Shown piece after piece: positions 8,000 to 14,478 of a DNA stretch of 35,794 nt. The stretch's first letter is position 1. Each line of letters begins with the position of its first letter. A model generated the notes under the pieces. That model was not told the DNA's origin. It was given only the letters and a program-made list of their open reading frames with translations, and did not search any database. Origin of the DNA: a virus; the IMG/VR virus record IMGVR_UViG_3300022562_001298, positions 1-35,794 of that record; one strand, 5' to 3'. The position numbers and the translations under genes are program-made.

Positions 8000-8378
8000 C
8001 TTTCACCTCCATCACAAGTTTCGTAACATCCACTCCCGCTGCGCGCTCCTCATCAGTTAGTTCGCAAGCGTCAATGTCGCCACTCAACCCGCTCACGTCG
8101 CCTCGAAGCCCGGTAACGTTGCCCCGAATCCCGCTCACGTTCCCATGAATCCCGCTCACGTCCCCATGAATCCCGCTCACGTTCCCACGAATCCCGCTCA
8201 CGTCGCCACTCAACCCGCTCACGTTCCCACGAATCCCGCTCACGTTCCCACGAAGCCCGGTAACGTTGCCCCGAATCCCGCTCACGTCGCCACTTATGAG
8301 ATCATGAGGGCCATCGATTCGCCGCCCTTCCGAGAAATAGTAAATTTGTGATTCTGTCTTTTTAAGCGCTGGTTTCAT
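7989..8378 (-). CDS. Heptapeptide-repeat protein (G-D/N-V-S/T-G-I/L-x)
   Basis: 129 aa. Residues 30-99 are ten consecutive seven-residue repeats with consensus G-[DN]-V-[ST]-G-[IL]-[RHS]. The N-terminal 29 residues are basic and the C-terminal 30 residues are acidic, with E-L-T-D-E-E-R-A-A-G-V-D-V. Regular Gly, Val and Ile/Leu positions suggest a beta-solenoid, but this is inference. I recognise such repeats from unannotated small phage proteins, without known function. A perfect GGAGGTGAAG Shine-Dalgarno supports the ATG at 8376-8378. The 21-base repeats make the locus prone to copy-number change. Confidence 0.8.
   Translation of the reverse strand: MKPALKKTESQIYYFSEGRRIDGPHDLISGDVSGIRGNVTGLRGNVSGIRGNVSGLSGDVSGIRGNVSGIHGDVSGIHGNVSGIRGNVTGLRGDVSGLSGDIDACELTDEERAAGVDVTKLVMEVKDGN
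8082..8291 (-). repeat. 21-bp tandem repeats, ten copies, coding the heptapeptides
   Basis: Ten in-frame 21-bp units. The plus strand shows alternating CCGCTCACG and CCGGTAACG blocks separated by TTCCCACGAAT, TCGCCACTCAA, TCCCCATGAAT and similar. Units vary by one to four bases, mainly at the third, fourth and seventh amino-acid positions. Confidence 0.85.
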
Positions 8379-8405
8379 TCTTCACCTCCGAATCTTTTAT
8401 TGCGT

Positions 8406-8696
8406 TCAGCGATCATGGCGTGTGATGTCATTCATGATATCTTCCTTTGTCCGTGTCCGGTCTTGGGTAATGATTTCGATTCCATCTGCAGTCTCCACGA
8501 AAAGTGGCCCCTTAAACAGGCCATAGGCGGCCCAATCGCACGGCTTTGGCTTCCTCTTTGTCATGTCGCATCCGGCATAACGGCCAATACATTCTTGATA
8601 CGCCGATTCAGGAGTTTCCCCCTTGTCCGTGAAGGGTTTGAAATCTTGTGCTTTTTTAATCGTTCCGCACCTAGGGGATATAAACTTCCACCCAAT
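8406..8696 (-). CDS. Probable small gene with no standard start codon, directly after the DUF1064 gene
   Basis: The frame begins immediately after the TGA of the DUF1064 gene, in the same reading frame, and stays open for 96 codons to TGA at 8406-8408. The translation looks like a real protein: W-K-F-I-S-P-R-C-G-T-I near the start, an E-S-A-Y-Q-E-C-I-G-R-Y segment, C-D-M-T-K-R-K, then W-A-A-Y-G-L-F-K-G-P-L-F-V. There is no ATG, GTG or TTG before the internal ATG at 8562-8564, which would leave 52 aa with a poor Shine-Dalgarno. GAGGAA lies eight bases upstream of an ATT codon (8694-8696), a rare start. Readthrough of the TGA is another option. Without it the 300-base gap would hold no gene. 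Confidence 0.5.
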   Translation of the reverse strand: MGWKFISPRCGTIKKAQDFKPFTDKGETPESAYQECIGRYAGCDMTKRKPKPCDWAAYGLFKGPLFVETADGIEIITQDRTRTKEDIMNDITRHDR

Positions 8697-9119
8697 TCAG
8701 AATTCCTCGTATTTCCAAACTCCTTTTTCCAATCGAACGGCCAGCCATTTGAATTGCCAGAAAAGCCCCGCTGCTACCTTGATTTTCACGCGGGCGTCGT
8801 CCTCCCAGAATCCCTTTACCTCGTGCAATTGGATCTCATCCCGTGTCACAACGTCGAAATCCGGCGTGTAAAATGTGTTGTCGGCCAAGCGTAACTTTAT
8901 CCTCTGAAATCCAAAATCAACGATCTCTCCCGCTGCTTTTTGCAAGGCGAGAGTTCCCGCATATTTTTGCTCTGTCTTATTCATCTGTCCCCGGACCGGT
9001 TGCGACCGGGATCGTGGCCGCGATTGTTGGCGCAAACCTACGTTCTTGTTATCACCCAATATGTCCTTAATTTTGGCCTTCAATTCCGGGCTCAACCTGT
9101 CAAAGTGGATTCCCATCAA
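8697..9119 (-). CDS. DUF1064 protein, PD-(D/E)XK nuclease-like
   Basis: 140 aa. From about residue 45 it follows the DUF1064 pattern: K-T-E-Q-K-Y-A, then G-E-I-V-D-F-G-F-Q, T-P-D-F-D-V-V and the E-V-K-G-F-W core. The P-D-F-(x)n-E-V-K arrangement is the metal-binding signature of PD-(D/E)XK nucleases, and phage members are thought to process recombination or replication intermediates. The basic N-terminus (R-P-R-S-R-S) could bind DNA. It overlaps the upstream gene by four bases (ATGA). The stop is followed in frame by another open stretch at 8406-8696. Confidence 0.8.
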   Translation of the reverse strand: MMGIHFDRLSPELKAKIKDILGDNKNVGLRQQSRPRSRSQPVRGQMNKTEQKYAGTLALQKAAGEIVDFGFQRIKLRLADNTFYTPDFDVVTRDEIQLHEVKGFWEDDARVKIKVAAGLFWQFKWLAVRLEKGVWKYEEF

Positions 9120-9517
9120 TTCATTTCCTTCTTTTCGAGAGATGAAGACTTGATTCCTTCTCTGACAAAAAGGACCGCTTTGTCGTTTGGCGCGAATAAT
9201 TCACGTGCGTTCATCAACAATTTATCAATCATCTGCATGCTACTTTCTCCCGTCTTAATTTCTCCGCCTACTCCGAACATCAAGCGCCCGTCCGAAGTAA
9301 TTTCCATTTCCCCTTTATCCCCAAAAATAACGACGACCGTGCAAAATGAGAATTCTTTCCAAGTTCTTTTTTCTCGTTCCGGAGGCGGTGTAATCTGAGG
9401 GCCATTTTTAAATTTTCGCTTCTTCCAGAATCGCTTGACGATCCCTGGAAATTCCAGCATCCCAATGGTCGCAAAAAAAGACGAAATCCCGAGAAGAAAA
9501 ATCCCAACGTATTTCAT
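9116..9517 (-). CDS. Membrane-anchored protein of unknown function
   Basis: 133 aa. An N-terminal hydrophobic segment (residues 4-21) is followed by a basic patch (K-R-F-W-K-K-R-K-F-K), which suggests one membrane anchor. The remaining part has several predicted beta strands around F-C-T-V-V-V-I-F-G. No motif is recognised. It overlaps both neighbours by four bases, so it belongs to the same translation-coupled run of accessory genes as the KTSC and DUF1064 proteins. Confidence 0.65.
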   Translation of the reverse strand: MKYVGIFLLGISSFFATIGMLEFPGIVKRFWKKRKFKNGPQITPPPEREKRTWKEFSFCTVVVIFGDKGEMEITSDGRLMFGVGGEIKTGESSMQMIDKLLMNARELFAPNDKAVLFVREGIKSSSLEKKEMN

Positions 9518-9852
9518 TGGTCTACTCTTTCTTTTCGTTCTTCTCCATCTGGCATCTCGTCTAATCTTTTTTTGGCTTCTTCCTTGTCGGTGCCTCTTGT
9601 CCTCTTGAATGGATATCTGTCAGGGAAAGGCTTGATGAATTCGCCGAAAAATTTTCCCTTCGACTCCGCCGCCATCCATTGAGCAAAAAGATCCTTCGGG
9701 AAATTGCCGTATTCGTAAACCGAACCTCCCTTAAATTCGACCTCCGCAATCCCGAACTCCTTCTTTTCCCCATCAAGAAAATCCTCCTCGTAATAAGTTA
9801 CCTCATGGCCGATGCTCTTTATCTGCGAACTTTCAACGGGTGTGCGCTCCAT
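9514..9852 (-). CDS. KTSC-domain protein
   Basis: 112 aa. Residues 6-80 match the KTSC fold: E-S-S-Q-I-K-S-I-G, a beta strand A-E-V-E-F-K-G-G-S-V-Y-E-Y, a P-K-D-L-F-A-Q-W-M helix, then A-E-S-K-G-K-F-F. KTSC domains are small and frequent in phages and bacteria, sometimes fused to lysyl-tRNA synthetase, with no settled function. The C-terminal 30 residues are charged. The ATG at 9850-9852 has a GGGGA Shine-Dalgarno and lies 20 bases inside the upstream gene. Confidence 0.8.
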   Translation of the reverse strand: MERTPVESSQIKSIGHEVTYYEEDFLDGEKKEFGIAEVEFKGGSVYEYGNFPKDLFAQWMAAESKGKFFGEFIKPFPDRYPFKRTRGTDKEEAKKRLDEMPDGEERKERVDQ

Positions 9853-10117
9853 GGATTCCCCTTTCTTTTATGGTTTTGATTGCGTGAATGAAAATTGGTC
9901 CGAAAATCAAAAGAAAACTTTTTGTTCTTACTGGTCTTGGGTTTGCGTGCCTCACTCTCAAATCGAAATGCCGCTGCCATAAATATCGCGATCTATCTTC
10001 CCAAAACTTCACCGGAACGCCAAGCGCGTTGGGGTCCTTCGTTGAAGGCGCGATTATTTTCATAAACTGAATACGTTTGACGAACCGCGGCCAGCACCAA
10101 TGGATAAAGATTTTCAT
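9833..10117 (-). CDS. Small basic protein of unknown function
   Basis: 94 aa, rich in Arg, Lys, His and Trp. A hydrophobic stretch S-F-L-L-I-F-G-P-I-F-I-H-A-I near residues 67-80 could be a membrane segment. The start overlaps the stop of the upstream 64-aa gene by ATGA and the end overlaps the KTSC gene by 20 bases, which is the main support for it being a gene. The protein resembles nothing I recognise. Confidence 0.5.
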   Translation of the reverse strand: MKIFIHWCWPRFVKRIQFMKIIAPSTKDPNALGVPVKFWEDRSRYLWQRHFDLRVRHANPRPVRTKSFLLIFGPIFIHAIKTIKERGIHGAHTR

Positions 10118-10308
10118 TTTTCTGTCTCTTCCTCAATTTTGAAATTATTGATTTCGATCCCGTTCAAAATCTTTCTTCCCGTGAAGGTGATTTTGATGGA
10201 GTGATTTTTCCATCCATAGGTTAAAATTTTTCTCGTTATCTCGTCGAAAAGAAAATCACTTAAAACTCGCGGGGCCTCATCGTTAAGAGATTTTTTCCTC
10301 ATGTGCAT
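10114..10308 (-). CDS. Small protein of unknown function, first gene of a leftward block
   Basis: 64 aa. It is the first gene after a 104-base gap containing a palindromic site (10328-10346), so it may open an operon that runs to the terminase genes. The sequence M-H-M-R-K-K-S then L-F-D-E-I-T-R-K-I-L-T-Y-G-W is mixed helix and strand without known motif. A second in-frame ATG two codons in is an equally good start. Confidence 0.6.
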   Translation of the reverse strand: MHMRKKSLNDEAPRVLSDFLFDEITRKILTYGWKNHSIKITFTGRKILNGIEINNFKIEEETEK

Positions 10309-10327
10309 TGCCTACAGTAAATAAATA

Positions 10328-10346
10328 TTGACTGTCAACAATTATT
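10328..10346. promoter_or_regulatory. Palindromic operator with TTGACA box (site A)
   Basis: The plus strand has TTGAC-T-GTCAA (10328-10338), a perfect 11-bp palindrome, overlapping AACAATTATT (10337-10346), one base off the AACAATTGTT element found at three other sites. On the minus strand it gives TTGACA (10333-10338) as a good -35 box facing the gene that starts at 10308, although a clear -10 is missing. The gap from 10309 to 10412 holds no other gene. Confidence 0.5.
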
Positions 10347-10412
10347 ATTATTTGCCGCTTCTTTTTCTTCAAAATTTGTTATGGATATATTTTTGAACAA
10401 TCGGAAAATATT

Positions 10413-11621
10413 TTATTCGCTTCCAACCAATAGGAGAAAAGCTCTTGCGGCACATGCGGGAACTTGCGCGTTGCCAAGGCCTGTAAGGCGGTCCACGCGA
10501 GAGGGGATATCTACGGCAAGGCGATCCATTCCATTCTCCCATCTACCGTCTTTCCAAGCCGCTTCGCCGTAGAATGGTGAAAGTCGTGACGCCACTTGCA
10601 AAGGGTCTGGATATTCTCCGGGTTGTTTTGGGTTATGTCTTGGTTGATATGGTGGGCGTTCAATATTTTCTGGCAAGTTTTGCATTTCTTTGAATGCTCC
10701 CTTATTCTCTTCATTGGTAAACCCCTTTATCCAATCACTTACATCTAAGTGATTAATGGGGTAAAGCCTTGTCCAATTTTGCGGAAACCCCATAAGAAGC
10801 TCCACCCACGTCGGGTTCACGGCTCCACCAATTTCCGTTTGAAGATTCTTCCCGCCCTGCGAAGCGTGGCCAGGCCCCGTGTGGCAATTCGCATGCGGCG
10901 TTGGAAATTTCTTTGCTAGTCCCGTCAATGTCAGGCGTTCCGCGCCCTTCTTTCCCCGATCCCTCTGATAATTTCCCCTCTCACTCGCGCGCGGGTTCGG
11001 CCAAAGATCCCGCTTCGCCCTCCGCTGGCGATGAGGGCGAAGCTTCCCGGCCATCCCCATTCCCCCGCCTTGGTTCGCTCCGTAGTCGTTCACGGTCGGG
11101 ATGGGTAGCAACGATCCATAATCGGTCTCGGCGGTGAGGGGCACCGACGGCCGCCGCCGGTATGCAATCCCATCGGACACGAAACCCGCTCGCGGCCAAC
11201 TCTCCGAGTATTCGTCCGAAATATCGGGTAGCAAGGAGGCCTGGGACGTTTTCCAAGAAAGCGTAAGCGGGTCTAACTTCGCGTATGACCCGAATGGTAT
11301 CCGGCCAAAGGTTTCTTTCGTCGTCTTCTCCTTTTCGTTTTCCGGCAACCGAGAAGGGTTGGCAAGGGAATCCAGCAGAGACGATATCCACAAGGCCGTC
11401 CCAGGGACGCCCGTCGAATGTGCGGACGTCGTCCCATATCGGGAACATGGGAAGCACACCGTCTCGTTGGCGTCGGAGGAGCACTTCCCGGCAATACGGC
11501 TCTTTTTCCACGGCGCAGACGGTCCGCCATCCGAGAAGCTTCCCGGCGAGGAGCCCCCCGCCAACTCCTGAGAATAAGGCAAGCTCCCGCACATTAACTC
11601 CTTAAGATAATGCCATCCCAT
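10413..11621 (-). CDS. Second-frame methyltransferase-associated protein carrying the C-terminal MTase part
   Basis: 402 aa in the +1 frame relative to the MTase N-terminal gene, which it overlaps along all 612 bases of that gene. Recognisable segments are S-Y-A-K-L-D-P-L-T-L-S-W-K-T-S-Q (112-127), S-E-S-W-P-R-A-G-F (139-147), L-P-I-P-T-V-N-D (172-179), N-P-T-W-V-E-L-L-M-G-F-P (269-280) and, near the end, R-V-D-R-L-T-G-L-G-N-A-Q-V-P (375-388). The last matches motif X of cytosine-C5 methyltransferases, and the others recur together in phage proteins linked to such enzymes (from memory). ATG 11619-11621 has a weak site; ATG 11592-11594 with AAGGAG is an alternative start. It may act as the target-recognition half of a split enzyme (inference). 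Confidence 0.75.
   Translation of the reverse strand: MGWHYLKELMCGSLPYSQELAGGSSPGSFSDGGPSAPWKKSRIAGKCSSDANETVCFPCSRYGTTSAHSTGVPGTALWISSLLDSLANPSRLPENEKEKTTKETFGRIPFGSYAKLDPLTLSWKTSQASLLPDISDEYSESWPRAGFVSDGIAYRRRPSVPLTAETDYGSLLPIPTVNDYGANQGGGMGMAGKLRPHRQRRAKRDLWPNPRASERGNYQRDRGKKGAERLTLTGLAKKFPTPHANCHTGPGHASQGGKNLQTEIGGAVNPTWVELLMGFPQNWTRLYPINHLDVSDWIKGFTNEENKGAFKEMQNLPENIERPPYQPRHNPKQPGEYPDPLQVASRLSPFYGEAAWKDGRWENGMDRLAVDIPSRVDRLTGLGNAQVPACAARAFLLLVGSE
10511..10714 (-). CDS. HNH endonuclease nested inside the methyltransferase gene
   Basis: 67 aa in the third frame, wholly inside the C-terminal part of the 402-aa gene. It has the small HNH pattern: C-K-T-C (residues 11-14), then H-H-I (21-23), N-N-P-E-N-I-Q-T-L-C and R-H-D-F-H-H. 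Cys pairs plus the His-His and Asn-His positions fit a zinc-bound beta-beta-alpha-metal nuclease. The ATG at 10712-10714 has a GGGG Shine-Dalgarno seven bases upstream. It may be a phage packaging or restriction HNH, or a homing-type invader of the MTase gene. The overlap in three frames over the locus is unusual. It is shorter than most HNH proteins but complete across the motif. Confidence 0.7.
   Translation of the reverse strand: MKRIREHSKKCKTCQKILNAHHINQDITQNNPENIQTLCKWRHDFHHSTAKRLGKTVDGRMEWIALP
10981..11592 (-). CDS. DNA cytosine-C5 methyltransferase, motifs I-VIII
   Basis: 203 aa from GTG 11590-11592, with AAGGAG five bases upstream. AdoMet-binding motif I is L-F-S-G-V-G-G-G (6-13). 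The catalytic G-F-P-C-Q-P-F-S is at 74-81 with Cys77. E-N-V is at 114-116 and R-R-D-R-L-W-I-V-A, motif VIII, at 154-162. The frame stops soon after motif VIII, so the target-recognition region and motifs IX-X are missing; motif X is found in the overlapping second frame. The enzyme would methylate C5 of cytosine to protect phage DNA. It may be half of a split enzyme, as in AquI, whose two overlapping genes encode both subunits, or a product of a frameshifted ancestor. Confidence 0.85.
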   Translation of the reverse strand: MRELALFSGVGGGLLAGKLLGWRTVCAVEKEPYCREVLLRRQRDGVLPMFPIWDDVRTFDGRPWDGLVDIVSAGFPCQPFSVAGKRKGEDDERNLWPDTIRVIREVRPAYAFLENVPGLLATRYFGRILGELAASGFRVRWDCIPAAAVGAPHRRDRLWIVATHPDRERLRSEPRRGNGDGREASPSSPAEGEAGSLAEPARE

Positions 11622-11707
11622 CTTTGGTCTCTTCTAATTTCTAAAAACGTTCCCATATTTTTTGTTTCTTCTCGGCAATCCCTTTGCCTGGAACAATGAT
11701 AACTCAT
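11594..11707 (-). CDS. Small ORF before the methyltransferase
   Basis: 37 aa, basic and Arg-rich, with no known motif. The ATG at 11705-11707 follows AGGGGAAAG by six bases, directly after the replication gene stop, and its TAA overlaps the ATGTG where the methyltransferase frames begin. Stop-start overlap suggests translational coupling. The evidence is only position and ribosome-binding site; it overlaps the first 28 bases of the 402-aa frame. Confidence 0.35.
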   Translation of the reverse strand: MSYHCSRQRDCREETKNMGTFLEIRRDQRWDGIILRS

Positions 11708-11719
11708 TCAGGCTTTCCC

Positions 11720-13057
11720 CTAAACTGCTTGAATCTGTTGAATCCCAAGTTTCTTATTCAGCTTTTCACGCTCTTCCTTGATATAATCGTCGAAGGTTTT
11801 CCCTTCGGAAGCCAACTTTTCCACAAAGGCTTTATGTTTTGCCTCTTCCTCTTGGCGGTGCCTTCTTTCCGCTTCTTCCCGCATGGCTTTCATTTTTTGC
11901 CTCAAGGCTTCTTCGTCTCGCATGGCTTTTTCTTTTCCGAAGTCCCCCTTCCAACTTTTCGCCTTTAACCAATTATGCGCGTCGGGGATGAACTTCCCCC
12001 TTTCCTCCCGCCAACCGTCGGAAAGCCGTGAGAGCTCGATAGCTTCCAAAATCATCGCCTCGGTCGCGGCGTCCGGGCTTATCTTTTCCCACTCGTTTTG
12101 CGCGAATCCCGGCTTGTCTTTCTTGGGGTAGGTCGCCCAAAATTTCAGGAATCCGTCACTCGGCTTTTTGTGGGACCCCCGCTTTTCCAGTTCCTTGGCA
12201 AAATAACCTAGTATCCAATTGCGCCACGCTTGCCCCCAGGCCGTAATTTTCGACTTGGGGCGGGCTAGGTGGTAGGTTTTGAATCTTTCAAGCTCTAATG
12301 CCCGTTTCCGTTCGTCTAATGCGATTTCGTGCTTCTTTTCTTGTTCGGCGAGCCACGCCAATTCATTTTCGCCCGGCTGGAACGTCTCTAAATCGGGCCT
12401 TTCCCTTTTATTTTTGGGCCTTTGTCCCGTGTCAGGCTGTTTTGTGTGTTTTTTTTCGTCTTCCGGGCCGCCTGCTGTGGGGGTTTGGGGGGCATCGCCC
12501 CCCTGCACCCCCCTACTAACCAAGTTCTCTCTTATTATTTCTTCTTCTTCTTCTTCTTCTGCATGTGCGACATTCGCGACTCTCGCGACATCTGTCGACT
12601 GATTGCGACATTTTGCGACATCTTGCGACATCTTGCGACAATCTGCGACATCTTGATAACTATCTGATTTTAAAGGATTTTTATTCTTTTCGGCGGCGCG
12701 CTTTTCGGCAAGTCGTACTCGGTCGGCTTCGCGCTTTTCGGCTTTGCTAGAAAGATTTCGGTAATATTGATAATTGACGATTTTCCAACCCCATGGACGC
12801 TGTGCGTCCAATCGGACTATTTGGCGCCCACCTTCAAGTTGGGATCGCGATAAAGGATCGGGTAGTTGTAATTTATCAAGTCCTTTTTGAATGATTTCGA
12901 GCGGTATTGTCGTCCTTCTAGAAAGGGCGGAAGGGGTCATATCAACAACTCCGTCGGCATCGGCTAGGATAATAAATTGCTCAAATGTAACCAATGCCTC
13001 CCATCCATGCTCAACAAGGGTCGACTCATAAATTTGTTTGAAAATTTTTCCGTACAT
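11720..13057 (-). CDS. Replication initiator-like protein with winged-helix N-terminus
   Basis: 445 aa. Residues 1-110 look like the winged-helix N-terminus of phage replisome organisers: F-E-Q-F-I-I-L-A-D-A-D-G-V-V-D-M-T at 25-41 followed by helices with a P-L-E-I-I-Q recognition-type segment. A long charged linker (about 110-240) carries E-E-E-E-E-E-E and the iteron-coded region. A second region around 305-345 has F-W-A-T-Y-P-K-K, W-x-K-I-S-P-D and F-I-P-D-A-H-N-W-L, a C-terminal motif I know from phage replication proteins that recruit helicase or loader. A strong AAGGAGG precedes the ATG. It follows the recombination genes. Role as initiator is inferred from domain order plus the iterons. 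Confidence 0.75.
   Translation of the reverse strand: MYGKIFKQIYESTLVEHGWEALVTFEQFIILADADGVVDMTPSALSRRTTIPLEIIQKGLDKLQLPDPLSRSQLEGGRQIVRLDAQRPWGWKIVNYQYYRNLSSKAEKREADRVRLAEKRAAEKNKNPLKSDSYQDVADCRKMSQDVAKCRNQSTDVARVANVAHAEEEEEEEIIRENLVSRGVQGGDAPQTPTAGGPEDEKKHTKQPDTGQRPKNKRERPDLETFQPGENELAWLAEQEKKHEIALDERKRALELERFKTYHLARPKSKITAWGQAWRNWILGYFAKELEKRGSHKKPSDGFLKFWATYPKKDKPGFAQNEWEKISPDAATEAMILEAIELSRLSDGWREERGKFIPDAHNWLKAKSWKGDFGKEKAMRDEEALRQKMKAMREEAERRHRQEEEAKHKAFVEKLASEGKTFDDYIKEEREKLNKKLGIQQIQAV
12566..12651. repeat. Iteron array, candidate replication origin inside the initiator gene
   Basis: TGCGACAT or TGCGACAA occurs at 12604, 12614, 12624, 12634 and 12644, exactly every 10 bp. More divergent copies lie to the left: TGCGACAT at 12566, TCGCGACT at 12574 and CGCGACAT at 12584. 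The 10-bp period is not a multiple of three, so the encoded peptide does not repeat, and selection must act on DNA. It is flanked by a purine-rich GAA tract (12538-12560, minus strand) and by AT-rich sequence (12652-12691). Lambda has its origin iterons in the middle of gene O in the same way. Confidence 0.7.
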
Positions 13058-13105
13058 TCGCCCTCCTTCCCTAAAAATTTTCTACTCATCAGGGGACGAC
13101 CGGCA

Positions 13106-13876
13106 TTAAAGATCGGCTTGCTCTGCTCCTATTTTTCGGACCGAAACTTTCATATCTTCAAGAATTTCGATTCCTGGTATCTTAGCTTCCGGACCCAAAG
13201 CAGCGACGACCTTTGCAATCTTTCGGTCATCGGCCATTTTATATTCTTCAGGAAGCAGGGTTTTATCGGTCACTCGATGAATCCATTTTTGACGAACTGT
13301 CGCCCCTTTCACTTTTTTAGGGGCCAATTCTATCGGGAGAACATCGGCGATCACTGATGCCGCCGGCGGAACATAAACGGGGGCCTCTAAAATTTTGTCC
13401 GCCTCCGCGTGATGCCCGGCATCGATAAAATCTTGTGCTGTCTGCAATCTCTCTTCTTCGAGCTTTCTTTCTCGTTCCCTTCGCTCCGCCTCCGCTTTCT
13501 CCTTCGCCTCTCTTCGCGCCGCCTCTTCCGCCGCTGCCGCTATACGCCTCTGTTCCTGAAACCATCGGGACGCTTCCCTTTCGACGATCGAATAGGCATT
13601 GTTATAAGGCATGGACAGATCGCCTCTCAATTTCGTCATACTGCGATGCAGGTCGAAAGCCGTCTTGATTGCCTTCTCAAATTTCGTCTCGAAATATTTG
13701 ATTTTTTCTTTACACCGCCGCATGAACGAAAGCGCGGCTTCATATTCATCTTGATTCGTCACGCGAAAACCTTGCGCCTCGGGAACGATCAATTTACCTT
13801 CCGCTTCGTCCGTTGATGTTTCTGGCTTAGTCACCGTGAATTGATGGACATCTTGAAAGTGATCTTGCTGAATCAT
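13106..13876 (-). CDS. Coiled-coil protein of the recombination module
   Basis: 256 aa. The middle (about 105-155) is a long charged helix rich in A, E, R and K, almost certainly a coiled coil. The C-terminal domain has W-I-H-R-V-T-D-K-T-L-L-P-E-E-Y and later I-P-G-I-E-I, a pattern I have seen in phage proteins encoded beside exonuclease and RecT genes. Its exact role is not known; a partner in strand annealing or nuclease control is possible. It starts at 13876 with GGGAGGCAACCC upstream and overlaps the nuclease gene stop by four bases. Confidence 0.7.
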   Translation of the reverse strand: MIQQDHFQDVHQFTVTKPETSTDEAEGKLIVPEAQGFRVTNQDEYEAALSFMRRCKEKIKYFETKFEKAIKTAFDLHRSMTKLRGDLSMPYNNAYSIVEREASRWFQEQRRIAAAAEEAARREAKEKAEAERRERERKLEEERLQTAQDFIDAGHHAEADKILEAPVYVPPAASVIADVLPIELAPKKVKGATVRQKWIHRVTDKTLLPEEYKMADDRKIAKVVAALGPEAKIPGIEILEDMKVSVRKIGAEQADL

Positions 13877-14478
13877 GGGTTGCCTCCCTTTATTTTGAAT
13901 AAATTAAGTGCCGATAAAAAGACCGTTAAATCAGTTTTGTCTGAATAATTTTTTAGTTTTGGCAAACCTCCTTCCTCGGAGAGCCGGAGCGTGAAACGAT
14001 TTTCATAGGGGACTAAATTTCTAATCGAGGGCATTTCCCAATATGCCGCCGTCTGAAAATGTGCCCCCTCTATAGTCCCGCTTTTAATATCGATCAAAAC
14101 GTGCCTTCCGTTGAGAATCGCTATGATGTCCGGCGTCCCGCCATAATGATAAACCGGATGGAATTGCGGTCTTTCGCAAAGTTCCATGATCGGTTCAATT
14201 TTCGTTGATTCCCTGAATCTATACCATGATTGCACGTAAGGCTCTATCGCGGGATGAACCTCACCAAGATCGTTTTGGATATCATACCAAATCGCCTTAT
14301 GGACGGCGGTCCCGCGCGCGCGCGCTTCCTCCGTAAAAAAGCGATCATCGACGAGATTGGCGAATTTTAAAATTTGCGTGACTGACGGAAGGCGCTTTCC
14401 GTTTAAAAAATATGCGTGCTCCATCTCATCGAATTTAAATTCTGCATCTATTTTTTCTTTATCTGTGACCGTATCCAT
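13873..14478 (-). CDS. PD-(D/E)XK nuclease, phage recombination exonuclease type
   Basis: 201 aa. The N-terminus has Y-F-L-N-G-K-R-L-P-S-V-T-Q-I-L and R-G-T-A-V-H, the classic first helix of Cas4/RecB-like nucleases. The metal site is G-G-T-P-D-I-I, then L-I-D-I-K-S-G, with Q-T-A-A-Y-W following, so all core residues are in place. It would degrade one strand at a double-strand break and supply single strands to the RecT-like protein encoded just upstream, whose end it overlaps by 31 bases. This exonuclease-annealase pair is the standard phage recombination set. Confidence 0.85.
   Translation of the reverse strand: MDTVTDKEKIDAEFKFDEMEHAYFLNGKRLPSVTQILKFANLVDDRFFTEEARARGTAVHKAIWYDIQNDLGEVHPAIEPYVQSWYRFRESTKIEPIMELCERPQFHPVYHYGGTPDIIAILNGRHVLIDIKSGTIEGAHFQTAAYWEMPSIRNLVPYENRFTLRLSEEGGLPKLKNYSDKTDLTVFLSALNLFKIKGGNP

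Noticed and set aside
8082-8291. The 21-bp repeats as a CRISPR array
   Set aside because: There are no spacers, the units are contiguous and in frame, and they code heptapeptides.
8145-8351. Plus-strand frame with repeated N-P-A-H-V
   Set aside because: This is the antisense reading of the 21-bp repeats; repetition follows from the minus-strand gene.
12538-12560. GAA trinucleotide run as a microsatellite of interest by itself
   Set aside because: It codes a run of Glu in the linker of the initiator; it is noted only as a flank of the iterons.
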